The notes under the pieces: model-generated | Databases searched by the model: none | What the model was told of the DNA's origin: nothing | The model's input: only the letters and a program-made list of their open reading frames with translations | Part shown: piece after piece, positions 1 through 11,939 of the stretch | How the letters are laid out: each line of letters begins with the position of its first letter | How positions within the stretch are numbered: the stretch's first letter is position 1 | Source: Capsicum annuum | Taxonomy: Eukaryota > Streptophyta > Magnoliopsida > Solanales > Solanaceae | Direction: 5' to 3' | Length of the DNA stretch: 64,000 bases | NCBI RefSeq assembly: GCF_002878395.1 | Contig: NC_061116.1 | Span: 117,887,125-117,951,124, forward strand | Made by a program: the position numbers and the translations under genes

Positions 1-192
1 TCATCACTCCATTGCCTTTACATCAGGTATTTTGAAAAAAACTAAAAAGAGCATCAAAACTAAAAATAGCATCATTCTTACAAGATGGATAATAAGTTTT
101 ACCCTTGGCTTCTTCTCCAACTATTCCCCTTTTTCTAGCCATTGACCCAGTCTGTTCCCTTTTGGTATAGTTGCTTGAGTCTTGATAAGAAT
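1..192. other. left flank, no gene recognised
   Basis: This is the old sequence into which the element starting at 198 inserted. I see no recognisable gene. On the minus strand a short frame begins with an ATG near 140 and reads a basic peptide, but it has no family signature. It would have been continuous with the sequence now at 9617 onward before the insertion. Confidence 0.4.
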
Positions 193-197
193 ATAGC
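193..197. repeat. target-site duplication ATAGC, left copy
   Basis: ATAGC lies directly before the TG that opens the 5' LTR. The same five bases occur at 9612-9616, directly after the CA that closes the 3' LTR. A five-base duplication is normal for LTR retrotransposon integrase. Confidence 0.9.
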
Positions 198-1795
198 TGA
201 AATACCCCAGATTTTTTAACACTTGGAAATTTCTTGAGCTTTGAGCTTACTGTCTTGATAACTACCTACCCTATGAGTCGTAGGGTGTCCTGACGAGTCA
301 TTGGGATGAGTTGTAACCAAATCAGTAAGTTTGTGGCTAGATTCTGCTCTGAGTATTAGTGGTTCACTAAGAGCCTTAAAGATATGTTATGAGTCGTTAG
401 GTGTAATCGTAAGGTGTCCAGTGTAAGTCTAATTTGGGTTTTATGTTGATTACAACTGGACCCTACGAGTCGTAGGGTCCCATCACGATTCCTATGGCTG
501 AGTCGTTAGGTCAGCATTGTATGTTGCCTTGGTGGTACTGCTTGGTTATGACTTGTGGTGACTAGTTGTAAGGAGTGTTTACAAGTCAATGGTTGATCCT
601 AGCCAAAAGCGACACTTTTTCATCTTTTAAGATAAGGGAATTCTAAACGTTTCCCCTCTTACTCAACTTGAAGCCCACATCTTATAACCCCTTTAGGGTA
701 TATTTGGCCATCATAAACACATAAAAGTAACTTTTCAAAACTCTCAAATTCCTCAGGGTCAAGAACACTTAGGGTTTTCAAGAGGTTGTCACTTAGGGCT
801 TTCTAGGGTGATTTCTCTCCGTACATTTTAATATTACAGTCATGTTACTCCTCCCTCATTGTTAATTTGTAAAAATCATGTGTTTTAAAGTATTGTTTCA
901 TGAGATGTTATGTTGGTTTTGAAACAAAGGTTGGGGTTTTTGAATGTTTATGAATTGAATAATATTTCTCATGGTTTACATATGATTTTCATGTTTTAAT
1001 TATGGTTTTGAACTTGTGGGTGCATGGGTATGGTGAATGAACTAGGAAATTGTGATTTTCCCAAACTTGTGACTTTTGAAGTGGTTAGACTCCAACCCCA
1101 TATTATGAAACTGCTTTTTAATTTGGAGAAATGTAGGAATTTGTAAAATTGAACTAGTCCTAAACTAATATAAGAGGTATTTCAAACATAAAGGTCTAAT
1201 TTAATAAACAAAGGGAGTTGATGTCCTCCACCTTGTATTAATGAGCAAAGGGAGCTGTTTTCCACAAGTAAATGGAAAACTGTTTTGGCATATTATTGTT
1301 ACCTTGCAAATGTAGTTGATATGACGATACCAACAATGTATGCCTAAAGGTAAAATATGGTTCATAAATTGGATTGTGTGCTAAATGTTTTAATTGGGCT
1401 CTAATAAGGGTCGTGTAGCTGAGTCGAGAAAATGGAGGTTCGGGCAACCGGCACTGGAAATCGCATTTGCTGATGCAGGGGTCAAAGTGACCAGGGAGGT
1501 TTGATTCTCCCTCATAATTATTATTTCATGATTAGGGAGCTTTGAGTCCCCCGTAAATCAATATATAATCGGCTGCTTATGTCACCTTTGCATATATTGG
1601 GAGGTTCGAGTCCCCCGTGTCCTTATATATGAGATTATTCTTTGATTTGTGCGGCTACACGCACTGGAGCCCGACCAGGGGGTGAGAGCTGGGGCCTATA
1701 TAGCCCGTTGGTACTATTATATGACGGTTGAGCTACACAATTCAGGTTAAGGTTTTTAAAGTGTATGCTAAACCTTGTTCCCTATCCGATCATAT

Positions 1796-1829
<34 letters not shown>

Positions 1830-2410
1830 CATTTGATTATGTGCATTAGTTTGAATGATGTCAAACTATTGGTCATTTCATTATATTATTCTTAGCCCTG
1901 AGTTATATATTAGCATTCACCCCTCTAACCGTCTTCAGATATTATATCCCCACGCGATGCAGGAATTGGTCATACTTCTACTTCTCTGCCTCAGTGATTA
2001 GGATTCGGATCAACTCGTGAGTTGACATTGAAGTGGTGAGCTTCCATACATCAAAATTTTATATTTTATATTTTGTTCCTCTTATGTGTTAGACTTATTT
2101 TTGGCTATTATCGGGGGCATGTCCCAACCGTTTATTGATATTTAGTTTTGGATTATTATTTAGAAGGCTTTGTTTGAACTACTGTTGCTATTGGGCGGTG
2201 TCGGTCAATTATTTGGTCAGTTATCGGTTGTCAGTTATGGATATGCATTAAACTTTTCTTAAGCTATTTTATGTTATTTTGCTATATACTTGGAATTCAT
2301 CCATCATTAGTATGTGTGGGGTTTGGTTTAGTTAGGTGCAGGGGGTGATCTCTGGTCCATGTGGGTCTTAAGTTACTCGACACGGTCCAACCCTGGTTTG
2401 GGTTATGTCA
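198..2410 (+). repeat. 5' LTR of the chromovirus
   Basis: The LTR starts with TG at 198 and ends with CA at 2410. It aligns along its whole length with 7401-9611. It holds several GAGTCGTA-like motifs (about 270-520), a TA microsatellite (1798-1826), and a near-palindrome GGGGGCATGTCCC at 2113-2125, about 285 bp before its end. The short open frames inside it are not genes. Confidence 0.9.
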
Positions 2411-2413
2411 AGG

Positions 2414-2426
2414 TAGTATTAGAGCC
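2414..2426 (+). other. primer-binding site, initiator Met-tRNA type
   Basis: The sequence tagtattagagcc lies three bases after the 5' LTR. It matches the usual plant priming site tggtatcagagcc except for one G-to-A and one C-to-T change, both typical of cytosine deamination. Confidence 0.75.
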
Positions 2427-2619
2427 TAGGTTTGGTGTCATTGGATGTCCAACAAAGCCGTGTCAAGTAGATTATCATTTATGGGTGTGTAGTGTGCCAC
2501 ACTTATAAGGGAGAAACTACGAGGTATTTAGGAATATTTCCCTTTCTTATTATTTTGTTTCAAGCTAAAAGTCTAAGGTATTGAGTCTCTCTAATTCCTG
2601 TGTGTTCTCATTTCAGATC

Positions 2620-3545
2620 ATGCCTCTCATATGATCTGAAGCTTATGAAAACTCCTCTGTCCCACTTGAGGACAATGTTGATGGGACATACCCTACTTAT
2701 AGGGTAATAACTCGGTCTTAGGTTGTAGTTCCTGATTTCCCTTCTGGAGTTCCACGAGACCACTTTAGTGCTCCTTGAGCTCCTCAGGATGATGTGTTGA
2801 ATACGAAATTTTGTCAATCTATTCATATGTTGGCTAAGCTGATAGCTTCTTAGTCTGAACATGTAGATTTTGTTACTCCATCTTCTGAGGACACTCGAGT
2901 TGGCCAATTTATAAGGTTGAGTCCTTCTGTGTTTACTGGTACTAGAGTTGAGGAAGATCCTAAAAACTTTATTGATAAGATGGAAAAAGTCTTCCTTGTG
3001 ATGTATGCTTCTAATGTTAAGGGTATAGAATTCATTGCCTATTAACTGAAGGATGTAGCATACCAATGGTATGAGGAATATGAATAGTCTAAGAGAGATG
3101 ATGTCAAATCCGCACTATGGGATAATTTCTCTAGTGTTTTTCTAGACTGCTTCTTCCTTAAGAGTTAAGAAAGGCAAAAGTGGAAGAGTTTGTTAATCTA
3201 AATCAAGGTAGGATGGAGGTCAAAGAGTATGCCTTAAAATTCCATCAGTTATCCCGATATGCTCCTGAGTTAGTATCTAGCATGAGGGCTAAAATAAGGA
3301 AATTTGCTTCTAGTTGTCTCGTGATTTATTTTAGAGAGTAAATCTGCGTTGTTGAACACTTATATGGATATCTCTAAATTGGTTGTGTATATATAGCAGG
3401 TTGAAGAAGAGAAGAAGAAGCAGGCGGATATAGAAGAAAGGCAGAGTGAGAAGTTTAAATTTTCTGATCAGGGTAGAGGTCAGCAACAGAGTGGTAGAAA
3501 TGGTAGAAAGTGGTCTAAGAAGAAGTGGGGGAGTTCTGGTTCCTA
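2620..3545 (+). pseudogene. chromovirus gag, broken
   Basis: From an ATG at 2620 a single frame runs through gag-like sequence but is cut by a stop at the fifth codon and by several more downstream. Recognisable gag motifs are SVFTGTRVEEDPKNFIDK (about 2926-2982) and AYxLKDVAYQWYEEYE (about 3044-3091). Gag forms the virus-like particle that packages element RNA. No clear zinc knuckle was found, so that region is probably decayed or frameshifted. The identification rests on motifs remembered for plant chromovirus gag. Confidence 0.75.
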
Positions 3546-3699
3546 ATCTATGGCTAATGCTCTTTATTCAAAGCCATCGGGTGATCATCATTCTTAGCAT
3601 GATAGTGGGTTTAGGGCATAGTATGCCCAATCTTAGGCTGGTGGGTCTCAGTCAGCTCCATTATATCCTTCTTGTAGATTCTTGTACTTCTAAGGTTGC

Positions 3700-5170
3700 T
3701 TCAGGAGTGAATAAGATTCATGTTGCCACTTCATCAACTCCTACACCAAACGGTACTGCGTCTGTTTCTGGTACCGGCACTGGATGGAATCGCTTGTATA
3801 CTCTTGCTACCTACCAGGACTCTGAAGCATCTTTCGATGTTGTCACTGGTATGTTACAACTCTTTTCTCGTGATGTGTATGGCTTGTCTGATTTGGGGTC
3901 TACCCTTTCTTATGTGACCCTATTTATGGCTGTGCATTTTGATTTCGGTCCCAAGTGTATCCCTAATACCTTTTTTATATATACCCCAATGGATGCCTCT
4001 GTGGTTGTTATAAGAGTCTATAGGGGCTGTGTAGTATTTGTTGGTGACAGAGAAACTTTAGTAGATCTGATAAAGTAAGACATGGTTGATTTTGATATCA
4101 TTTTAGGGATGGACTGGTTGCACTCATGCTATGCCTCCTTAGATTATCAAACCCATAAGGTCATGTTTAAATTCCTTAATGAGCCGGTCATTGAGTGGGA
4201 AGGGGGTTCTCTAGTGCCTTAGAGAAGGTTCATATCATATCTTAGAGTCTGTAAGCTGATTTCCAAGGGGTGTCTTTACCATTAGGTCTGGGTTAAAGAT
4301 TCTAGCTCAGAGAGTCCTTCATTGCCTTTCATTCCCCATAGTAAATGAATTTTCTAAGGTATTCCTTCATAATCTGCCTGGTGTCACTCCCGATAGGGAA
4401 ATTGACTTTGGGATTGACCTTGTTCTTGATACTCGTTCTATCTCTATTTCTCCTTATAGGATTGCTTCGACTAAGTTGAAGAAACTCAAGAAGCAGTTGA
4501 AAGATATTCTTGACAAGGGTTTTATCCGCCCTAGTGTGTCTCCGTGGGGTGATTTTATTCTCATTGTGCATAAAAAGTATGGATCCCTTCGAATGTGTAT
4601 TGATTACCGTCAACTGAATAAAGTAACCATGAAGAACAAGTATCCACTTTTGAGGTTGATGATCTATTTGATCAACTTCAGGGTGCTAAGTTCTTTTCCA
4701 AGATTGATCTTTGATCTGGGTACTATCAAAGGAATATTAGGGAGGCAAATATACCTAAGACTACCTTTCAAACACGGTAAGGTCATTTTGAGTTTCTAAT
4801 GATGTCTTTTGGTTTAACTAATGCCCTGGTGGCATTCGTGTACTTGATGAATAGGGTCTTCTATCAGTTTTAGACTTGTTCGTTATCGTGTTTATAGATA
4901 ATATTTTGATGTATTCTAAGAGTGAGGTGGATTATGTGGGTCACCTCCGTATCATGTTGGAAACCTTGAAAGATCAGTATTTGTATGTTATGTTTTCGAA
5001 GTGCGAGTTCTAGTTGAAGGCTGTTACTTTTCTAGGTCATGTCATTTCTAGTGAAGGGATCATAGTTGATCCGTAGAAAGTTACAGCGATTAAGAAGTGG
5101 ACTAGGCCCACGACTCCAATCGATATTTAGAGCTTCTTAGCTTAGCTGGTTACTATAGGAGATTTGTGGA
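3700..5170 (+). pseudogene. chromovirus protease and reverse transcriptase, broken
   Basis: The protease block sits in a 210-codon open frame (3446-4078). Its active-site motif reads SDLGSTLSYVT, with the codon for D at 3890-3892. Related elements usually have D-P-G or D-S-G here, so DLG may be damaged. Reverse transcriptase follows, with [18 protein letters not shown], then [28 protein letters not shown], and FVIVFIDNILMYSKS. The catalytic pair normally read as F-I-D-D is F-I-D-N (GAT AAT at 4897-4902), which removes one metal-binding aspartate. Stops and frameshifts interrupt the domain. The later block FLGHVISSEGI (about 5032) is still readable. Confidence 0.85.
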
Positions 5171-5269
5171 GAGTTTCTCAACTATAGTTGCCCTCGCTGA
5201 CTAAGTTAACCCAGAAGAAAATGAAATTCCTGTAGTCTGAAGCTTGTGAGGGTAGTTCTGAAAATTCAA

Positions 5270-5600
5270 AAGATAAGTTGACTTCAGCTCCAGTTTTGAC
5301 ATTGCTCGAGGGTAATGATGGATTCATGATTTATTGCGATGTTCCCGTGTGAGAGTTGGTTATATGTTAATGCAACATGGAGGGTGGTGGCCTATGCTTC
5401 TAGGCAGTTGAAAGTTCATAAGAGGAATTATTCGACTCATGACTCAGAGTTGTTGGTTGTAGTGTTCACATTTAAGATTTGGCATCACTAGTTGTATGAA
5501 GTCCATGTAGATTTCTTTTCGGATAGTAAGATCCTGCAATATGTGTTCACCTAGAATGAGTTGAATCTCATGCAGACGAAGTGGCTTGAGTTTCTGAAAG
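5270..5600 (+). pseudogene. chromovirus RNase H, heavily decayed
   Basis: A frame-broken block reads [22 protein letters not shown], in pieces, followed by a region resembling the tether and RNase H end ([26 protein letters not shown]). These are standard positions after reverse transcriptase in Ty3/gypsy. RNase H removes template RNA during cDNA synthesis. Several stops prevent function. Confidence 0.65.
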
Positions 5601-5929
5601 ACTAGGTAAATCTAATGTGGTTTTTGATGCTCTTAGCAGGTTATTCAGGGGTAGTCTAGCTCATGAGGATGAGGATAAATGGGAATTAGTGAAATATATT
5701 CACCATTTGGCTAACCTTAGAGGTCGTCTCCTAGACTCTAAGAATGGTGGTGTGTTTGTGCAAGAGGTGGCGAAGTCATCCCTTGTTGCTGAAATAAAGG
5801 AGAAGCAGAAATTGGATCCTATCTTAATGAAAATTAAGGGAGATATGGGACACAAAAGTTTATAGATTTTTAGATTGGTGGGGATGGTATCTTGAGGTAC
5901 CAAGATAGATTATGTATTCCTGATATAGA

Positions 5930-6697
5930 TGGGTTGCGAGAGAGGGTCTTGGTTGAGGCTCATGAGTCGCGTTATTCCATTCATCTTGGTTCGATGAAGA
6001 TGTATCATAATCTTAAGGAGATTTATTAGTGGAAAAATATGAAGCGAGATGTGGTTAGTTTTGTGGCTAAATGCATGGCGTGTTGGCAAGTGAAGGTTGA
6101 GCACTTGAGACCCAGAGAGTTGTATCAATAAATTGATTGCCTATATGGAAATGGGAAGTAATTAATATAGATTTCATCACCGATATTCCTCAGTTTTGGA
6201 GTCAGTTTGATTTAATTTGGGTCATCATGGATAGGATGACTATGTCTGCTCACTTCTTGCTGGTGAGGACTAATTATTTAGTAGAAACTTATGCGAAGTT
6301 GTTTCTCCAAGAGATTATGAAGTTGCATGGAACGCCTGTTTCTATCAAGTCAGATAATGGTACTCAGTTCTCATCACACTTTTGGCATTTGTTTCAGAGA
6401 GGTTTGGGAACTATAGGGAGCCTTAGTACTTCTTTCCACCTGCAGTCGGATGGGAAAGCAAAAAGGACTATTCAGACACTGGAAGACATACTTAGAGCTT
6501 GTGTAATTGACTATGGTGGTAGTTGGATTGATTATTTGCCTCTTATAGAGTTTACGTATAATAATAGCTACCACACTAGTATTGGTACAGTTTATTTTGA
6601 GGCCTTGTATAGTAGGAGGTGTAGGCCTCCCATCGGGTGGTTTGAAGTTTGTGAGGCTACGATGTTTGGCCTGGATTTGGTTCACCAAGCAATGTAG
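5930..6697 (+). pseudogene. chromovirus integrase with lost catalytic glutamate
   Basis: An HHCC zinc finger is visible: histidines at about 5961 and 5982, cysteines at about 6073 and 6082 (CMAC). The core lies in an uninterrupted frame of 186 codons (6137-6697). It shows the first aspartate in INIDFITD, the second in KSDNGTQF (residue 73 of that frame), and then, 35 residues further, K109 in SDGKAKRTIQTLED. Relatives have glutamate here (ERTIQTLED), so the D,D-35-E triad has lost its E through a GAA-to-AAA change at 6461-6463. Integrase joins element DNA to the chromosome, and this copy should be inactive even where the frame is open. Confidence 0.88.
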
Positions 6698-6849
6698 AAG
6701 GTGAAGGTGATTTGGTATAGGCTTAAAGCCACCTAAAGTCTCTAAAAGTCCTACGTGGATGTGAGGAAAAGAGAGTTAGATTTTAGTGTTGGTGATTGGG
6801 TGTTCTTAAAGGTATCTTCCATGAAGGGAGTGATGCGGTTTAGTAAGAA

Positions 6850-7223
6850 GGGGAAGCTCAGTCCCTGATATGTTGGTCCGTACTTGGTGTTGAAGTGTGT
6901 TGGTAATATTGCATATGAATTGGAGAGTCCCTCTAATTTAAACTTCATTCATGCGATGTTCCACATTTTGACGTTGAGAATGCGTGGGTGATCCTTTGAC
7001 CGTTGTTCCTTTGGAGAAGGTAGGTATTATGGATTATTTATCTTATGAGGAAGTCCCGATTGAAATATTGGATCAATAAGTTCATCAGTTGCGAATGAAG
7101 GACAAAGCTTCAGTAAATGTTCTATGGAGGAACCACAAAGTTGAAGAGACTACTTGGGAAGCCGAAGAGGAAATGAAGTTTAAGTATCCGTTCTTATATT
7201 TTGCTCTGGATAATCGTGCTTAA
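6850..7223 (+). pseudogene. integrase C-terminal GPY/F module and chromodomain-like tail
   Basis: The motif YVGPYLVLKCVGNIAYELES (about 6869-6928) is the GPY/F module of gypsy integrases. A second block from 7029 to the stop at 7221-7223 reads MDYLSYEEVPIEILDQ, a stop, then VHQLRMKDKASVNVLWRNH and EETTWEAEEEMKFKYPFLY. This resembles the chromodomain-type end of Tekay/Del elements, which in relatives may steer insertion to heterochromatin. It has one internal stop at 7077-7079. Confidence 0.8.
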
Positions 7224-7388
7224 GGTATGTGTATTTCTTAACATCTTTGTTTTCTAACTTTGTTAAAAGAAAGTATGATTTTCTTGGCATCTTTGTTTTC
7301 TATTTTTGTTAAAGGTAAGAGTAGGGGTATATGGAGTCAAATTATTCTAGCAATTTCCTTGACCCATCATTCAAGGATGAATGATCCA

Positions 7389-7400
7389 AGTGGGGGAGAA
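7389..7400 (+). other. polypurine tract
   Basis: The purine run agtgggggagaa abuts the 3' LTR and would prime plus-strand DNA synthesis. Confidence 0.8.
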
Positions 7401-8983
7401 TTAAAACACCTTAGATTTTTGGCACTTGGAAATTTTTTGAGCTTTGAGCTCACTGCCTTGGTAATGACTCACCCTATGAGTCTAGGGTGTCCTGAGGAGT
7501 CGTTAAGATGAGTCATAACCAAATTAGTAAGTTTGTGGCTAGATTTTTCTCTGAGTACGAGTGGCTCACTAAGAGCCATAAGAATATTTTATGAGTCGTT
7601 AGGTGTAATCGTAAGGTGTCCAATGTAAGTCCCAATTTGGGTTTTGTGTTAATTATGACTGGACCCTATGAGTCATAAGGTCCTAATACGATTCTTGTGG
7701 CTAAGTCATAAGGTCAACAGTATATGTTTCCTTGGTTGTACTGCCTTGGTTACGACTCATGTTGATGAGTCGTAAGTAGTTGTTATGATTCAATGGTTGA
7801 CTCGTAGCCAAAAGCGGCACTTTTATAGCTTTTAAGATAAGGGCATTCTAGATATTTCCCCTCTTACTCAATTTGAAGCCCACATCTTATAACCCCTTTA
7901 GGGTATCATTAGCCCTCATAAACACATCAAAGTAAATTCTCAACATTCTCAAATTCCTTCGGGTCATGAGCACTTAAGGTTTTCAAGAGGTTGATCACTT
8001 AAGGCTTTCTAGGGTGATTTCTCTCCGTGCATCTTACTATTACAAAAATGTTACTTCTCTCTCATTGTAATTTGTAAAAAGCATGTGTTTAAAGTATTAT
8101 TTCATGAGATGTTATGTTGGTTTTGAAACAAAGGTTAGGGGTTTTGAATGTTTATGAATTAAATAGTGTTTCTCATGGTTTACACATAATTTTAATGCAT
8201 TAATTATGGTTTTGAACTTATGGGTGCATGGGTACAGTGAATGAACTAGGGAATTGTGATTTTCCAAACTTGTGACTTTCGAAATGGTTATGACCCCAAC
8301 CCCATATTTTGAAACTGGTTTTTAATTATGAGAAATATGGGAATTTATAAAATTAAACTAGTCCTGAACTATTGCATGATATAAAGAGGTATTTGAAACA
8401 CAAAGGTCTGATTTAATGAACAAAGATAGTCGGTGTCCCCCACCTTGTATTAATGAACAAAGGGAGTTATTTTCCCCAAGAAAATATAAAGTTATTTTGG
8501 AAGTGTAGTTGGTATGACGATACCAATAATGTATGCCTAAATGTGAAATATGGTTCTTGAATGGGATTGTGTGCTAAATGCTTTAATTAGGATCTAATAA
8601 GGGTTGTGTAGCTGAGTCGTGAAAGTGGAGATTTGGGTGACCAACACTGGAAACTGCATTTGCCGACCGGGTTCAAAGTGCCCAAGGAGGTTCGAGTCAC
8701 CCTCATAATTATTATTTCATGATTAGGGAGGTTTGAGTCCCTCATAAATCATTATATGATTGGGTGCTTAAGTTACCTTAGTATATGTTGGGTGGTTCGA
8801 GCCCCCGTGTACATATATATGAGATTATTCTTTGATTCTTGTAGCTACACGCACTAGGGCCTGGCCAAGGGGTGAGAGCTGGGGCATATATAGCCCGTGG
8901 GTACTATTATATGACGATTGAGCTACACAATCCTGGTTAATGTTTTTAAAGTGCATGCTAAACCTTGTTCCCTAACCCTACAT

Positions 8984-9033
<50 letters not shown>

Positions 9034-9611
9034 TTTGATTATGTGCATTGGTTTGAATTATGTTAAACTGTTGATCATGACATTATGTTATCCTTATCCC
9101 CAAGTTACATGCTAGGTTCATCCTGCTAATCATTTTTGGATGTTGTATCCTTAAGAGATATAGGAATTGGCCATACTTCCACTCCTCCTGCTTAGTGATT
9201 AGGATTCAGGATCAGCTTGTGAGTTAACATTGAAGTGGTGAGCTTCCATACATCAAAAGTTTATATTTCGTGTTTTGTTTCTCTTATGTCTTAAACTAAT
9301 TTTTGGCTATTGTTGGGGGAATGTCTTGACACTTTATTCATATTCAGTTTTGGATCATTGTTTAGAAGGCTTTGTTTGAACTACTATGGTTGTTGAGTGG
9401 TGTAGGTCGGTTGTTTGGCCGATTATCGATTGTCGATTATGGATATGCATTAAAATTTTCTTGAGCTATTACATGTTATCTTGTTATGTGTTTGAAATTC
9501 ATCTGTCATTGGTGTGTGTGGGGTTTGGTTTGATTAGGTACAGGGGTGATCTCCGATCCACGTGGGACTTGAGATACCCGACACGGTCTGGCCCTAGTTC
9601 GGGTCATGTCA
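7401..9611 (+). repeat. 3' LTR of the chromovirus
   Basis: This is the second LTR copy. It starts TT in place of TG and ends CA at 9611, followed by ATAGC (9612-9616). A TA microsatellite lies at about 8987-9030, at the same relative place as in the 5' LTR. Confidence 0.9.
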
Positions 9612-9616
9612 ATAGC

Positions 9617-10591
9617 AATAATTATGGGTGTAAGCTAGGATAAAAGTGGTGAAGGAACTCAGTATCAAGTCACTCCTCTCCCGAGGGTTGTGAGCTTTGC
9701 CCTAATAACTTCTATCTTTCCTAAAGTTTTCACATTTTAGATACTAGATATTTTCTAATGGGTTTATGCTCGTTCACCCATTTATAGTAATTACCATATC
9801 TTAATGTTTTCTCTTTAATAAGAAGGATAATATTCCATGGACCATACTCAATTTGTTTAGGGATCTTAGCAAAATGTATCTTTGTAAGGTGCTTTAAATT
9901 TGCTCAATTACACTAATTTATCTAGGGAGCCTCAAAAAATAACATGGATTTTCCCCGTGTTAGGAATCCTTAAATATTTAGATTATGACATCATGAAAAA
10001 TGGGAGCTTTATAGGACTTTTGTCCATTATTAAGATCTTCAGAGGCACCTCTATTGTTTTCTGTGGCTCTCTATTAAGTAATTTATTTATGGAGGTGTTT
10101 CAATTATTTTTATGGAGAGATGCAATGGGCCCAAAGGGCTGGAGCAATCTTAGATGCGAGCCTTTTTGTGAGATTGAATATGAAATCTTATATCTTTGTA
10201 TTTAAATCCTCTATAGGGAATACTGAATGTACACCCTTTGTCTAGTATTGAATCTTCCATAATATTTCTACTTTTGTTAAACGGGTCGTTCGTTTTATCT
10301 AAGACTCATTTGTATCACTTACTTTCAAATGGTAATCCAGCTCTAGATCATCCTCAATGCTCTGCATTCCATGTTGATTTCCATCGAGACAATAGAGGTA
10401 TTCTAGACAAGCTATTTTCTAGCTCGCTCATCTATTTATTTTGCACCTCTACTTACTTTATCATTTCCTTCTGTGATTTAGTGAAGCTTATGAGGATTTC
10501 TTTAAGGTTTTCCAAGCTAATTGTCATGTCCTCTCCCTCATTCTTTGCATCTCCATGACGGAGAGGCTTATGGTATCTCTTTTGTATGTTC
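9617..10591. other. old flanking sequence between two elements
   Basis: About 975 bp separate the chromovirus from the next element. Two plus-strand open frames (9900-10205 and 10238-10558) have no recognisable domain. On the minus strand, 10453-10591 holds an acidic, helix-like stretch (GEDMTISLENLKEILISF) that would have run on into the sequence now at 19274 and beyond before the neighbouring insertion. It may be the remnant of an older gag or host exon. I cannot name it. Confidence 0.4.
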
Positions 10592-10596
10592 ACGTT
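10592..10596. repeat. target-site duplication ACGTT, left copy
   Basis: ACGTT precedes the left LTR of the minus-strand element. The right copy is ATGTT at 19269-19273, which differs by one transition. Confidence 0.7.
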
Positions 10597-11355
10597 TGAT
10601 AAAATCCTTGGGGGTTGCACCATACAGTGAGGGATCGGGTCCCTCAAAGTCAATCTCAAGCGATAGAAAAGTAAAGCAACTAAGAGGTGCTAGACAATCA
10701 GAGGCAATGAAGGAAGAGTAAAAACACAAGATTTTAACGTGGAAATGCAAAAAAGGGAAAAAATACGGCTTGCCCTCACAAGCACCAAAACTGTCCTCTA
10801 TAACCAAACTCTTGATTACAGACTTGACTGTGAACATAAATCTAGGTTCATCCTACTTACAATACCTCTATTACAAGCACACTTTGACACCTCTGCCAAG
10901 TTTCCCTCAAAAACTGGTTATCTCTAACCAGCAAAGATCTTAGGAAACTCTACCTAAGCAATACTCTCAAAAATTGAAAACACTACTCTTATAACATGAG
11001 TAGTTTAGTTATAAATCAGTACTCACTCAAGAACAATTTCTATTTAAGCACACATAATCAGATAAGAACCTGAGTAGTGTTGAAATAGGGTTTTTGTTGC
11101 CTCTCTTCACTCTTTGTAATTTGTACAAAAATTAATTTGATGAAGAGGCTTCTCTTTCCTTTTATAGCCGAGTGATGATTAGGGTTGAAAGATCATTGGA
11201 CCAATTGTCCTAATTAGTACAAAATAGCACCTGCAAGTTTGTTACATAAGAGGACAAAACTGTGCAGACAATGGGTGCCAGTTGTACTGTACCTTGCACA
11301 TCCAGGGACCTGGTCCATTGCAGTTAGCTGCTCATCATCAAAACTAAATATAGTA
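10597..11355 (-). repeat. 3' LTR of the minus-strand element
   Basis: It opens with TGATAAAATCC and aligns with 18508-19268 throughout. Its inner end at 11355 meets a pyrimidine run on the plus strand (the purine tract of the minus strand). A TATA-like ctataaaagg lies on the minus strand at about 11158-11168. Confidence 0.88.
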
Positions 11356-11371
11356 ATTTCCCCCTTTTTCA
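11356..11371 (-). other. polypurine tract (minus strand)
   Basis: The minus strand reads gaaaaagggggaaat immediately before the 3' LTR. This fixes the element's orientation. Confidence 0.75.
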
Positions 11372-11939
11372 TGATGACAAACCAACCATTCAGCTTTAGG
11401 AAACATTGCACATTCATCACATTTAATCAGTGTGATTACCAACTGAAGATGAATATTTCTCTATCATCATGTTTCCTCTATCATTATGCAACATAGGGAC
11501 CTGGTCCCTTGTTTTCATTTGCAGCATGAACCTCTGATTTCTTCCCCCTGTCATTATGACTTAAAATATCATTCCTCCCCCTGTCATCATGCCTATACAT
11601 TTGAGCACACACATATGGTTGGTCACCTGGTCCTCACACATGAAGTCAGTATTCCCCCTTTTAGCAACATTAAAAAGGGATTAACAGTATACCAAGATAA
11701 AATATAAGTACAATCTAATTAACTCATGGCTACTGGGGCAACACTATCATGTAAGATAGTTTTAAAAGAGAAAACAGATTGAGCACACAAATCAGAATTC
11801 ATTTATTAATTAATAAGCAGTTAGGTAATAATACAATATACCAAAATAAACATCAAATAACTATCTTTTAAAGGTCACAAGAGAACCAAAGGCTAGAAAC
11901 TAACATAGGAAACTAACACACTAGGACTCAGATAAAGAG

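Larger units (their letters stand above)
198..9611 (+). mobile_element. Ty3/gypsy chromovirus (Tekay/Del type), decayed full-length element
   Basis: This is a complete but inactive LTR retrotransposon of about 9.4 kb. It has two LTRs of 2213 and 2211 bp, a methionine-tRNA-like priming site, gag, protease, reverse transcriptase, RNase H, integrase and a chromodomain-like end in chromovirus order, then a polypurine tract. Assignment to the Tekay/Del branch rests on the long LTRs and on the block at 7029-7223, which reads VLWRNH, then ETTWEAE. The coding regions carry many in-frame stops and several damaged catalytic residues, so it cannot move by itself. By eye the LTRs differ at more than one base in ten, so the insertion is old. 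Confidence 0.9.

Noticed and set aside
1798..1826. TA microsatellite as a promoter or origin
   Set aside because: Simple repeats of this kind occur in many places here (8987, 22823, 32237, 32932, 34481) and give no specific signal.
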